DNA of 64,000 bases. It comes from Apiosordaria backusii. Its lineage: Eukaryota; Ascomycota; Sordariomycetes; Sordariales; Lasiosphaeriaceae. Shown piece after piece: positions 29,594 through 41,900 of this stretch; the first letter of the stretch is position 1; the number at the start of each line of letters is the position of its first letter. The stretch lies in NCBI GenBank assembly GCA_030549205.1, contig JAUKTV010000005.1, positions 1,674,001 through 1,738,000 on the forward strand. The letters are read 5' to 3'. The translations under genes and the position numbers were made by a program. The notes beneath the pieces were generated by a model. The model searched no databases and was not told where the DNA came from. It saw only the letters and a program-made list of their open reading frames with translations.

Positions 29594-30669
29594 TCATTGT
29601 CTGGTTGTACCAGGAAGCTCATACACGCGCCTCGGAGCCTCAAATTCATGCACATTTGCTCTGGCACCTAGTTCAGTCCTTGGCACGTCACCCCCTTGAA
29701 GCTCTACCTCTTGTTGTTGCTCCTCCCGGACCTTCTCATGTTCTGAATGTCGAGGCCCGAAAAAGGTGCCGGGTGGTGTTTTTGATGCGCGCATGAACCG
29801 GACGAAAAAGTACACTGCTACACCAATTGCAATCATGGCTACTCCAACAGAGATACCAATTCCAATTTTGGCCCCAGTGGACAAGTCAGAGGACTGTGTA
29901 CCGGGCTGGGAGTCTGGTGGGCTTTGGCCGCCAGTGCTCGATGGTATCGCGTCTCCTGACAATGTTGAAACTGAGCCTCCTGGTCCGGTGACTGTGCGGA
30001 ATATTGTCTGGCCGGTTGGAAGCCTTGAAGACGTTGTTGTTGGCGCGACGAGAAGTGGATTGGCCGTCTGCCACCAGTTGACGACTGCGGTGTCACTCTC
30101 CTGCCACATGATCGGTATTCCCTTGGCCAACACCATCAGCCTCGTGCTTGCTATGATATTTGACAAGGCTCCCACTGGCTCAGTGGTCATCCAGACGTTG
30201 GTCATTGTTGAATGGCGCGGAATGGTTGAGGCGCAGTCTCTGGTGTTGTACCACAAGGTTGATGACCATGGCCTGTCAGGGGTAAACCCTCTGTTTCAAC
30301 CATCAGTAAGAAGAATTATATAGGGGAATATGAGCAAAACTAAACATACGAAGGGCAGCATAGCCAAGCCGTTGTTCCTTTGGGGGCCAGCGCCTTTTGT
30401 GAGTAGTCAGATGCTGTTATGGGGAAGTCGCTTTCCATGGAAGCCACAGGCGCCCACCCGCTGGGGCAGATTCCAGGTGAGTAGTAGTAAATTGTATGCA
30501 GGTCGAGTGACTGAGTCCCAGGCGGATAGCATTCAGTGACATCAGACCAGAAGGCCGCGACATAAAACCCCGCAATTCCATTTCCGATGAACGAAGTTGT
30601 TGACAGGCATGTTGACGGGCCGGTGAAAACCGTCGTGACGGGCCCGACATTGTCTAGTGGCGAAGCCAT
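29594..30669 (-). CDS. Single-pass surface-protein-like protein (2 exons, 338 aa)
   Basis: Exons 30669-30350 and 30290-29594. An N-terminal Cys-containing ectodomain (cysteines in STCLS, TECYPP, GICPSG, WLCCPS and RDCAS) of about 170 residues is followed by a Ser/Thr/Pro/Gly-rich stretch, one transmembrane segment (KIGIGISVGVAMIAIGVAVYFFV) with basic residues on its cytosolic side (RFMRASK), and an acidic/Gln tail. The layout is that of fungal wall-sensor-like proteins with a short cytoplasmic tail, although no classic WSC domain is seen and the N-terminus lacks a clear signal peptide. The product faces the 5S gene with only 67 bp between them. Confidence 0.7.
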
Positions 30670-32040
30670 TGTTTACCGCGAAAGTTCAGACGACGTGAAG
30701 CTATCGCGAAGGAGAAGGGACTGGAAGTCAGAATCCATCTTGCATCCGTGATTGGGGACGCGGCTGGCTATTTACCCGTCTTACCAGCACCTGGGACTAG
30801 AGATTAGACGATGTTGCTATTGGGCCTCGATTCAGGGGTGAAGGGGGTCTGAAACGCGAACATGATTGGACTCGCATGCAAGTTGTCGGAGATATGTACG
30901 CACTGGGCGGCTACTACTTACACCACTCGCCCTGTGTGTAGCACTGAGGGAAATAATATCATTCAGCTGTTCTGTGTGCCGGATAATTTCGCACGTCGAA
31001 ACATGCAAGCTTCCAAGCCCCAGTACCTATTCTGGGGGACCGATCCAATGACCGATGGATAATACAGAGCTTTTCCAGCATTCGTTGATCACGGGATACC
31101 AGAGAAACTTCTTGACATACACCTTTGAGGGGTTCCTCGGCCCTGGAGCCCCTGAACCCCTGGAGGCTTGGCCCTGAAATGTGGGGCCAGACCCTAGAGA
31201 GTAACTTCACATGCAGACTCAAACGCAATATTCGAAGTTTGCGGAGTACCGTATGATGAGAATCCGAACTGGCGTATGACATGTCTGGGCTGAATGTCGC
31301 TCATATAAATGTAGTACAAGTGTTGCAGGACTCTGTAAGGCTGGGCAAGATGTGAGAGCTTCCTACCTCAGCGAGCAAGAGACGAATCTGAGAGCGGCTT
31401 CCTGACTTGCAGGTCTAGACCGTGTTCCACAGATCTAGACCACGAGCTCGACCTCTGCAGTCATCTCCCAGGCGTGTTACGATACCTCTGTTTGGCAATC
31501 AAGGTGCCAAAGGGACCGCGTAAGGTAGACATGGTGCCACCATACATATTTGGGACGGTAGAAGAACTTCCCGGCGTTGCGAGGCTCAACTTCGAATGAC
31601 ATTCTTCGGCGACGTCAGACACTCCCGAGGTCACACAAATCGCCTGGCGAAATACCACTTCGTGTGCTGTGTATCGCGAGCGACCCCTCACGCTCAAACA
31701 GAGAGGGTTAAGAAGTTTTGATCGAGGCTTCCGATGGTTCATTCCACTGCATGAAGGTCGTTGGCTCACAGTTAGACCGTCCAAACTTCCAAACAGACTC
31801 GGTTTGTCCGTGTGTCGCATTGACGTCACCGTCGTTTGATCAATATAGTGAGGCATTGTCATTAACATCGAAACGAGAACTCGGGGAGCAAGGAGACCCC
31901 ATTAAACAAGTATAAGAGTCGCGCTGATCCTCAACCAGCAAAGGGATATTCACTTGACACCATTCCACACTTCCATATTACATCACGAACAAGGACACAA
32001 AAGCTATTACACCACGCGAACCCTAACTTCAACTTCACAA
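30670..32040. other. Intergenic
   Basis: About 1.4 kb with no gene recognised. The last 100 bp look like a promoter/leader of the microprotein gene. Confidence 0.45.
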
Positions 32041-32262
32041 TGTCAGACAAAGACAACGGCTCCGACGACAAATACTTGAAGCCAAAGGCGAATGTCGGCG
32101 GCGGTGGCGGCGGGGGCGGTGGTGATGGTGATGGTGGTGGTGGTGGTGGTGACGGCGGCGATTCAAACACCAGCTCCTCTGCCAATTCGACTTATTCAGG
32201 AACTACTGTGGCCGGCTCCGAGACCTCCGAAGCCTCTAATCTGTCGGGAAAGACTCTCTAGC
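32041..32262 (+). CDS. Glycine-rich small protein (73 aa)
   Basis: The frame starts at an ATG in good fungal context (ACTTCACAATG) after a CA/CT-rich leader. It encodes an acidic start, a (G)nDG run from GGT/GGC repeats, and a Ser/Thr-rich end. There is no signal peptide or domain. Leader quality favours a real gene; the small size and repetitive middle argue for caution. Confidence 0.4.
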
Positions 32263-33462
32263 CACAGAGCTCACCGAGCATTTCTAAATTACATCGTCCG
32301 TAAGTCAAAAATGCAGTTTACCTGGGTAACTAGTATGAAGTGCTTCAACTAATGAGTTGATTCGCAAGCGAATGGGCTGGATCCCAACAACGATGTATTT
32401 TTTGGACGTGGTAAATGGTGACTGGAAAGGGGATCTGAGAAAGGAGGGGTGAAGAATGGAAAACAACAAATAGCTAGCAAGTCTGGCGTAGAATAACAGC
32501 ATTGGCCCCAATTCATTTTTTTGAACCACCATCTCTGCTTACTTGCCTGCCCGTCTGAGATCGTAATGCGATGATCAATAATGTCCTTCTCAATGCACTT
32601 GAGCCGCTCCTTTGCTTCCCTCCCTGTTTCGAAACACTCAATACTCATGTACTCCTTTGCGTCTTCCAGTGATCAAGTGCTGCTATCCTGCCCGCTCAGA
32701 GGCTTCTTGCTCGTCTTAGCTTTAAGATCCTGTTTTGAGTTCCCGACATCGATAAACAAAGAAGGCAAGGTGGCAGGGGCGATCCATGGGTGCGCTCATT
32801 GTCACGGTCTTGTTTTGCGAAGTGGAGTCTGATTCATAGATTGGGAGGGAAGAAAGAAGCCGAGACACCACCACCAGGGTACCACTGATTACGATGGTCT
32901 TCTTCATATATGCCGTCAGTGAGACAACCAGTGACATGGTTTTGGGAGTCGCAGCATCTTCACCCAACAATGATGCCGTATTCGGTTATATTCGCATTCC
33001 ACACATCCCGGCCTGATGATTTCACTCCCCGGCTGCTTCTCAATCGTCTCCATCTGTCTTCAACCCATGGTAGGTCCCCCAGGATCCAATATCACTCCCC
33101 GGAAAGGAGCTGCCTTTGGCCGTTGCAACCTTCCCTGAAGTAGCCTCTTACTGAAATAGAGATAAGAGGTGTCGTCAGTAGACAGATAGGAATAGCCACG
33201 GGATGAACTCCAGATTTCTCGATGGGAAATCCTGCAGCAGCATCACCAACGATAATAATAGATAACATAATCTAAATCAGCCAATGGGTTGTTACAAGAC
33301 GGCAGACCTTTCCCCGAATCATGAAATCCGGTATCTATCGTTTGGCCAGCACCAGGAGCTAGCTATGTTAATGACAGTGACAACAAGCCAGAATTGATAA
33401 GAATGACCAATACTCCAAAGAGTCTCAACATGAAATATGACCCAGTGTGCTCTCACTGCAGG
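32263..33462. other. Intergenic
   Basis: About 1.2 kb without a supported gene. Confidence 0.45.
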
Positions 33463-35030
33463 TTAGTAAGAACACTTGCCACAGTATCCGCAGTCATGTG
33501 CCGAACAAGCCGTGTAATCTAGGGGTCCCTCGTCCTCGTCGTGATTGTAGCGGTAGTCGTCATAATAGTGATCATAATCATCATCGCTATCATCTGTATC
33601 CACCTCTGCCATGAAGCCGGAAGGGCCACGGTCCGTTGCTCCATCTCCATGCTTGTTGCCTCCCTTTCCGCTTTCATCGGTCGAGTCCTCGTCATTTTCA
33701 CTTTCGTGTGACGTCGACGCCTCCCACCGACCCTTGACCACAGTAGAAAGCGCAGCCTCCATATCCTCAAGCTGCTCGCGCACTTCCAGTCCACCCTCTC
33801 CAGTGTACCGCAGCTCCATCTTCTGGTTGGTCATGTCGGTGACAATATCGGTGATCATATCGATCAGCTTAGCGAGCTGTGCGAGTTCAGGCTGATGGTC
33901 TTCCTCCCACCTTTGTACATCCTGTCGAACATCCCTGATCTGAATGTCTCCCTCCTTGAAGAGTCCCTGGGTGTGAAAGGCAAGGATAAAAGTGGGAATC
34001 TGTGAGACCCACAGACGAGGTAGTTCTTCGGCCAAATGACCCTTCTTCTCTTTGGTGTAGATGCTGCGAGTCTTGAGGTCAAAGACTTGGGCCTGAGGAA
34101 TGAGCTCACCGCCAGACTTGACACTGACGGTGGAGTCAGACAACAAGGCATTGAACTTGGATGCAAGGCGCATATCGGTCTGTGAAAGCAAGTCCGCAAG
34201 GGATGCCTGGTCATTGATGCTTGCAGATGAGGTGATGGTGGCCGAAGACGAGCCCTGGCCCCTGGGCCTGATATACCCGTCTGCTTCAAACCGAACAAGA
34301 AAGCGACGATCGCCGAAGGTGTACCGAATGAGGCGTTGATGCGAAGCTGATCCCTTGACATCAGCTTCCCAGATGGTATTGGCTTCTGGAAAGCTGTGGC
34401 CATACCCGCGAACTCCTGGTATCAGTTCCGTTGGTGTATTTTCACGTCGAGTGAAGAAGACGGTGTTGTGAATCTTTTCGACAAGGATCCGAAATGGCTT
34501 GTCCTGCCTGCGAACGAATCGAAGCAGATTGCCCAGCGTGCTTCCACAGGCAACAACATCGATCCCGGAAGAAATGTTGCCATCTGCCTCCAGCGCAGCA
34601 ATGACGCACGGCTCCAAGGGGTGCTTTGGAAATCGGGCGGCGTTCTTGTCTCGAAAGTACGACCCGTTATCTTCATTGAGACGAGATGGAGATGCGACAG
34701 GAGTCCACAGAGGTGGTTTGCCTGTTCCCCGCAATGGGATGTTGTCAGTAACAATATCTCTGATCCATGTGTGGGCAGAATGAACGTACCTGGAACCAGG
34801 ATGGTGGGCACAGTTTCCTTCACATCGAGCCAGTTGTACGAGGTGATAAGTCTGCAATCACGGATCTTGGGTGAGACAACATTGCTGCTGGGGTTGACGT
34901 CAAGATCTGACATCTCGAGAGTTTGTACCAGGTCTCCTAAAGGAGGAGGGGGAGATGCTTGAACCGTCGCAACATCGTCACTCTTGCGCCGATTGTAGTG
35001 GCTTCGAGGCTGATACCAGTGCGACGCCAT
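33463..35030 (-). CDS. Fungal conserved protein, often labelled geranylgeranyl pyrophosphate synthetase (2 exons, 499 aa)
   Basis: Exons 35030-34790 and 34721-33463 join at LVPG|KPPLWTP. The conserved blocks SYNWLDV, ILVPGKPP, YFRDKNAARFPKHPLEP, DVVACGSTLGNLLRFVR, PFRILVE, NTVFFTRRENTPTELI and GYGHSFPEA are those of a large fungal family that I recall from many genomes. I see no DDxxD prenyl-transferase motif, so the common name appears unfounded. The C-terminal third is acidic and repetitive, with Asp/Tyr runs, and ends in a small Cys cluster (SAHDCGYCGKCSY). No function is assigned. Confidence 0.75.
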
Positions 35031-35963
35031 GATGTGATCGATAAGATGCTGTCAAGACGATATGCGAGGCAAAAGAACAAAAAAGGAGTTGTCTGGCAGT
35101 CTATGTCGTAGCTCTGGCGGTCTGAAGACATGGAGGGAAGAGACGGGGAAAACCCAGGAATAAATATCCGTCTCCGACTGGCGTAGCCATTCATCGATGC
35201 TCCCCATGTTGGGTGTGAATGGGTGGCTGTTCCCTGCCGGGGACTCGATCTCGTTGCGTTTGCACGAGCAGGTACATTGTTGTCTATCGCCACTCCTACT
35301 GTATATGTAATAAATCAGCCTTGCCCTGAATCACAGGGTGTGCATTGTGTACAACACAACGCCCCAGAGTGCGGTGAGTGCGCACCCCCACTGTTATGAG
35401 AACGCCACACGGGAGGGAGCGGCATCATGTTCGGGATATGATACAGGGAGTGAATGTTACCCAGTGATAACACCGCATTCGAGGACGCTGGGCCAAATAA
35501 ATGAATCAAGGCACATGCTGAGGCATTCCGATTGTCGTCTTGCGCAGCATACAAACACTTTAGGCATCTGTTGCCTTCGATGCAGTGAGGCCTGCCGCCA
35601 ACACAGCACGAGACGCAGCACAACAATCAATTTGATTCGTTGCGGCGGAATGGTGGCCGTCCTCGTTGGCCAGGACGAGGCTTTGCGGGGCCGGTATCCT
35701 GGTCACACAAGGCGGCATACAGCATGTTCCAAGATGGGCCAATTACAGACAGTGTTGTATCTGTAGGCAAACAGAGCTGTGTGCCTCCGAGTTGAGGGAT
35801 GGAAGGACATCATATCCCAATAATAACCACCTTGAACATCATCTCTTCTCTCAAAGTTCTGCAGACAACCTTTTCAGCCACTGTGTCTCCGTCAAACAGA
35901 TCACTCACCATCACTTTGGCCCAGAGCCCCTACCCCTTGTGCACCAACTTAGTTGAGTTCGAT
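35031..35963. promoter_or_regulatory. Divergent intergenic region
   Basis: 933 bp between divergent genes. Both promoters should lie here; no specific site is recognised. Confidence 0.4.
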
Positions 35964-38900
35964 ATGGCGTCGACGACTGATAACTCCGCCAGAGCCGCTC
36001 GCCTACGGACCCTCTTCCGGGAGACTATCTCGGGGACCCGCCAGGTCAGGACTCCACAGAGTGCTCAACTGTTCCTCGAAGCCATTCGCATTCAGGAACA
36101 TCCCAGCTCCTGCATTGAAACCATAATCGGGAGTACCGCCGGTCTCGACGCTATGAGGGACTCAGTTCGAGCCGATCTGTCGTTGCGCTTCCTGATTGCG
36201 AGCACTCTTCCATTCCTGCAATATCTGTCCAACCCTGGCATCAAGGCGCTGGCCGACGGACAACTGTTGCAACAGGTCCTTTTGGTGATTGCACACCCGC
36301 CAACCGTGTGGAACACCCTTGTGAAGTTCTTCAAAAGCCACGAGATTCCGGACAACAGTCTTTCGGGGTTCGCCTGGCTGGCTTTGGAGCTTCTCCTTCT
36401 CCCCCCCACTGCCAACGTGGACGTGATCGATGATGTGCGGTCCATCTCTGAGTCAAAGGCGCTCCTCAAGTCTGAAGGCCATGTCGCGCGCGAATATGGC
36501 TACATGATCCAAAAGGTCTTGCGTATCCGGGGCTCGTTGGACGGTGGGGCTCCAGGCACTGCAGGACCGGGAGGACGACACGACAATGACCTGGCAGACT
36601 TCCGGCGTATTAGCATCTATCCGACCACTGATGAGTTCCTCTCGACGCAGCTGCCGTTTTACCAGACGGCGGTTGACGTGCGCGAGACAGACCTGGAGAA
36701 GCGACCGAGCGTGCACCTGGACAACCAGTTCCGGCTGCTGCGTGAGGATATGTTGGCTGAGCTCAGGGAGGATTTGCAGGTGGCAATGGGCAGCAAGAAG
36801 GGAGGCAATCGGAGATCATTCATGCTGGGCCGACTTGAGCCGGCGGGGTTCGACACTGGCGACAGTTCGAGGGGCAGGTACAAGCCCTGCACCCTTCTGG
36901 TCAGGTGCTTCGAGGGCCTGCACTTTCTCGAGAGGATGAAGCCCGAGGAGCGGAAAAAGTACCTCAAGGACGAACCGGGTCTCCTTCGACACCAGGCATT
37001 TGGCGTCCTCTGTCGCGACAAGGAGATTTTTGGGTTTGCTTTCGTCGACCGCGACCCCGACAATCTTGCCAAATCGCCTCCTATCGTGTCGCTGCAGTTC
37101 ACCGACGACAATGGCCTGCGCAATGCCATTCTCGCTCTTACACTGCCCAAACGCGAGTTGGTTCAGTTTATCTTGGTAGGAACTCCAGTGTTCGCCTATG
37201 AGCCCGTCCTGCTGGGCCTCCAACGATCAACAGACTTGGCCCTTCTCGACCTGTTGGTAAACCCTTCGAGCATTGCAACGTCCGACTTCACGATAAAGGC
37301 CGGCTTGCGACCTCTGGTAGCGAAACTTCTTAGGGGCAGCAAAGCTTTGGAGGACGACGGCACCGTTGATATCGATACCCGTAACGGCACCATCTCGATC
37401 GACAAATCCCAACTGATCGCCCTGATCACCTCCTTGACGAGGCCTGTGAGTCTCGTACAAGGCCCGCCAGGTACCGGAAAGTCCTTCATCGGCGCCCAGA
37501 TTGCCCGTTGCCTATATGAGGCTGGTCTGAGGATCCTAGTCCTCAGCTACACGAATCATGCCCTCGACCAGTTCATGGAGGATCTTCTCGACGTTGCCAT
37601 CCCGGCAGAAGCAATGGTTCGTATCGGGTCAAAAGCCAAGTGCACCGACAGGACCACCGCTCTTCTTCTCTCAGAGCAAAAAGGCAACTATCGACGGAGC
37701 CGGGATGGATGGCTGATTGTCGACAACTTCAAGCAAAAAGCAGCAAAACTGGCCGCTGAGCTTCAGCAAATGCTGCAGAACTATTTCCGTTCGACATTTC
37801 AGTGGCAGGAGATTTCTGAGTACCTGGAGTTCTCGGACCCGGATGCCCATTTCCTGAAGGCTCTTCAGGTGCCTGAGGACGAAAATGGGTGGCGACGAAC
37901 TGGGAAAGGGGGCAAGGAAGTGGGCGAGGACTATCTCTACAAGCAGTGGGTGAGTGGGAACGGGCCCGGCGTTTTCAAGAATAACATCCCCAGCAGCGCC
38001 CGTGGGATATGGAACATGCCTCGCGAAGTTCGACTACGCCATATCGAAAGGTGGACTAGGGCAATGGCCGAGGAACGGCTACACACCCTGCAGGAGGTAG
38101 CACGCCAATATGCAGAGGTTCAGAGGGACCTTGATGTTCAATTCAGCCAGTCCGACAACCACATCGTGCGTCAAAAAAGCATTATTGGGTGCACGACCAC
38201 TGGTGCTGCCAAACATGTTCGGTTGATCCGTGCTGCCGAACCGGACGTTATTCTGGTGGAAGAAGCCGGCGAGATTCTAGAGAGCCACATTCTGACGGCG
38301 CTCTCATCCACTGTCAAGCAGCTGGTTCTCATCGGTGATCATAAGCAACTTCGGCCCAAGATCAACAACTATGCCCTGTCTGTCGAGAGAGGTGACGGGT
38401 TTGACCTCAACCGATCTCTTTTTGAGAGATTGATCCTTCAGGGAGCCGAACACGCAACTCTTCAAAAGCAACATCGCATGATTCCAGAGATATCTTGTTT
38501 TGCCCGCGAGCTTACATACCCTGAGCTACTCGATGGTCCCAAAACAAGCGGGCGGGAGCGCATTCGTGGGCTGCAGAACAGAGTGGTTTTTCTGAGCCAT
38601 ACGAAGCCCGAAGACGTTGACAAAGCTATCAAGGATCGTCGCGACCCCGGCGCCAAAGAGAGCAAGAAGAACCAGTTCGAAGCCGAGATGGTCTTGCGTT
38701 GCGTCAAGTACTTCGGACAACAAGGCTACAGCTCTAACCGGATCGTCGTCTTGACTCCCTACTTAGGCCAGCTCCGTGTTTTGCGAGACGTCTTCTCCAA
38801 AAACAAACACGATCTTGAGATCAGCGAAATGGACAAAGCCGAGTTGATCAGAGCCGGGTTGATATCAGAGGCTGCTGCTAAAGTTGACAAAAAGCCTGTC

Positions 38901-41900
38901 CGGATATCAACGATTGGTAAGGCAAACTCCAGATACGCCTGTAGAACCCCACCGAATGCGTCAAGGCTAACAATGAATGCATGCAGACAACTACCAAGGA
39001 GAGGAGAGCGACATTGTTATTGCATCTCTCACACGCAGCAACAGCTCAGGAGACATCGGTTTCATGTCTGCCCCAGAGAGACTTAATGTCCTGATTACAC
39101 GGGCTCGAAACTGCCTGGTGCTTATCGGCAACATGGAGACCTTCAAGCAAAGCAAGAAGGGAAGAGCAACCTGGGTTCCGTTCTTTGATCTTTTGAACAA
39201 GAACGGAAATCTCTACGACGGACTTCCAGTCAGGTGTGAAAAACACCCACAGACTGTGGCTTTGCTAAAGGAGCCTCTCGACTTTGACAAATCATGCCCA
39301 GACGGCGGGTGCACTGAACCCTGGTACGTGATGGCCCATTCATATCCTCCTTCACGGTTGAGACTGACCAAGTAACGCACAGCGAGGCGCTCCTCAAATG
39401 TGGTGTTCACAAGTGTCGATCGCGCTGCCACCGTATTGACGATCATACCAAGGCGGAGTGCAATCAACTCATCACTCGGGTTTGTGCCAGGCAACACAAG
39501 GCCAAGGTACGATGTGGCAGGCAGAATGAGGGGTGTGTCCACTGGTATGTTGCTCCATCAACCTGTTCGCTTGATGATTATAGCGCACGGGAGGACTATA
39601 ACTGACACCCTTGTAGCATCAAAGAGGACCAGGAGATGGAACGCAAAGCCAAGCGAGACTTGAAGCTCGAAGAGGATCGCAAGGCTCGCGAGGAGGCTTA
39701 TACTCGTACCCTGAAAGAGATACAAGACGAGATCGAACATCAAAAGCGTGTCAACAAGTACCACGCCGAGGAACGCCACCGTAGCGAGACCATTGAGCAG
39801 CAAAAGGCGGACTTGGAAGCCTTGAAAGAGGCAGAAATCAAGCTCCGTCAACAAAACAAGCAACGGGCAGAAGCTCAATCCCGATCGAAGGCTGCGAGCG
39901 CCTCCCAGACAGCCAAAAAGGCACCAATCAATGCTTCTGAGGACTGGTCGAGCGATGCAAGAGCAGAATGGGAGTTCCTCAAGGAATCGGAGCCCGGGAC
40001 CTACAGCAAGGCACTTGATGAGCTCATGAGCATGATCGGATTGGAGGACGTCAAACAGGAGTTCTTGAATATCAAATCCAAGGTGGATACGGCATTGCGG
40101 CAGGATGTGTCGCTGGCCAAGGAGAGGTTCAGCTGCTCCATGCTAGGGAATCCTGGAACTGGTATGACACCCACAGCATCTCACTGTTCCGAGCTGACCT
40201 TTGTATAGGCAAGACCACTGTCGCCCGTCTTTACGCCGAATTCCTCACCGAGCTGTGTGTCATTCCTGGCAACTGTTTCAAAGAAAATACAGGCGCAGGT
40301 CTGGCAAATATTGGGGTTTCTGGTTGCACAAAGCTCATCGATGAAATTCTCAATGCGGGAGGCGGCGTCCTCTTTATTGATGAAGCTTACCAACTCACTT
40401 CTGGCAACAACCCTGGTGGCGCTGCTGTTCTCGACTATCTCCTTGCCGAAGTCGAGAATCAAAGAGGCAAGATCGTCTTTATTCTGGCTGGCTACAGCAA
40501 ACAGATGGAGAGCTTTTTTGCGCACAATCCTGGACTGCCCAGTCGATTCCCGGTCGACATGACTTTCGCCGATTACACCGACGAAGAACTGCAGAGGATC
40601 CTCGAGCTCAAGATCAATCAGAAATACAGCGGCGCGATGGACTGTGCTGATGGTTTACGAGGGCTGTTCTGTCGGATTGTGAGTCGGCGTATCGGTCGAG
40701 GGCGTGGTAAAGAAGGATTCGGCAATGCGCGCTCCGTCGAAAACACGCTGGACATCATCTCGAGAAGACAAGCCAATCGCCTTCGAGGCGAGAGGAAAGG
40801 AGGTGCCAAGCCAAACGACTTGTTCTTCACGAAAGAGGATCTCATCGGCCCAGAGCCTGCTGAAGCATTGACGAAGTGTGGGGCGTGGAAAGAGCTCCAG
40901 CGTTTGACCGGCCTTCAGTCTGTCAAGGAAGCTGTACGTTCGCTTGTTGATAGCATCCAGCAGAACTATCTAAGAGAGTTGGAAGAGAAACCTCCCATCG
41001 AATACTCTCTCAACAAGGTGTTCATGGGGAACCCGGGCACTGGCAAGACGACGGTGGCGAAACTGTATGGGGCAATTTTGGTGAAGCTCGGTTTGCTTTC
41101 CAAGGGCGAAGGTACGTGTTTTCGATCTGTGGAATAGCCTCTTCCTCTATGTGACGTTGGGGCCTCTGGCGGTTTATTTCAGTATTTCCAGTTAAGAAAC
41201 TAACTCTTGGCAGTTGTGGTGAAAAACCCCTCAGACTTTGTTGGTGGGGCTCTTGGTCAGTCGGAACAGCAAACCAAGGGCATCTTGGCGGCAACTGTTG
41301 GAAAGGTCTTGGTTATTGACGAAGCCTATGGGCTCTATGGAGGAGGAAACAGCCAGGGCTCGATTTCGGACCCTTACAAAACGGCTGTCATTGACACCAT
41401 TGTGGCTGAGGTTCAGAGTGTCCCTGGCGATGACCGCTGTGTTCTCCTGTTGGGATACAAAGACCAGATGGAGACAATGTTCCAGAATGTCAACCCCGGT
41501 CTGAGCCGGCGCTTCCCCATTGCTTCTGGCTTCGCCTTCGAGGACTTCTCCGATGAGGATATTCTCAAGATCTTTCACCTCAAGCTCAAAAAGCAAGGAT
41601 ATAAGGCAACTCCCCAGGCTATCGATGTCGCGATGGAGATCATCAAGAGGGCTCGCAACCGCCCCAATTTTGGGAATGCAGGTGAAATCGACATTCTTCT
41701 CGACGCAGCGAAGGCTCGACATCAGCGCCGATTCAGCAAAGGCGAGACGAAAGACGACAGCCTCTTTGACGCTGTGGACTTTGACGAGAATTTCGACCGT
41801 GCGAACAAGTCGACTGCCAGCGTGAAACAACTGTTTGAGGGAACCGTGGGGTGTGAGGACACTGTCAAGCTTCTTGAGGGGTATCAAGACATAGTCCGCA

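Noticed and set aside
33463..35030. Naming this gene geranylgeranyl pyrophosphate synthase
   Set aside because: No Asp-rich prenyl-diphosphate motifs are present.
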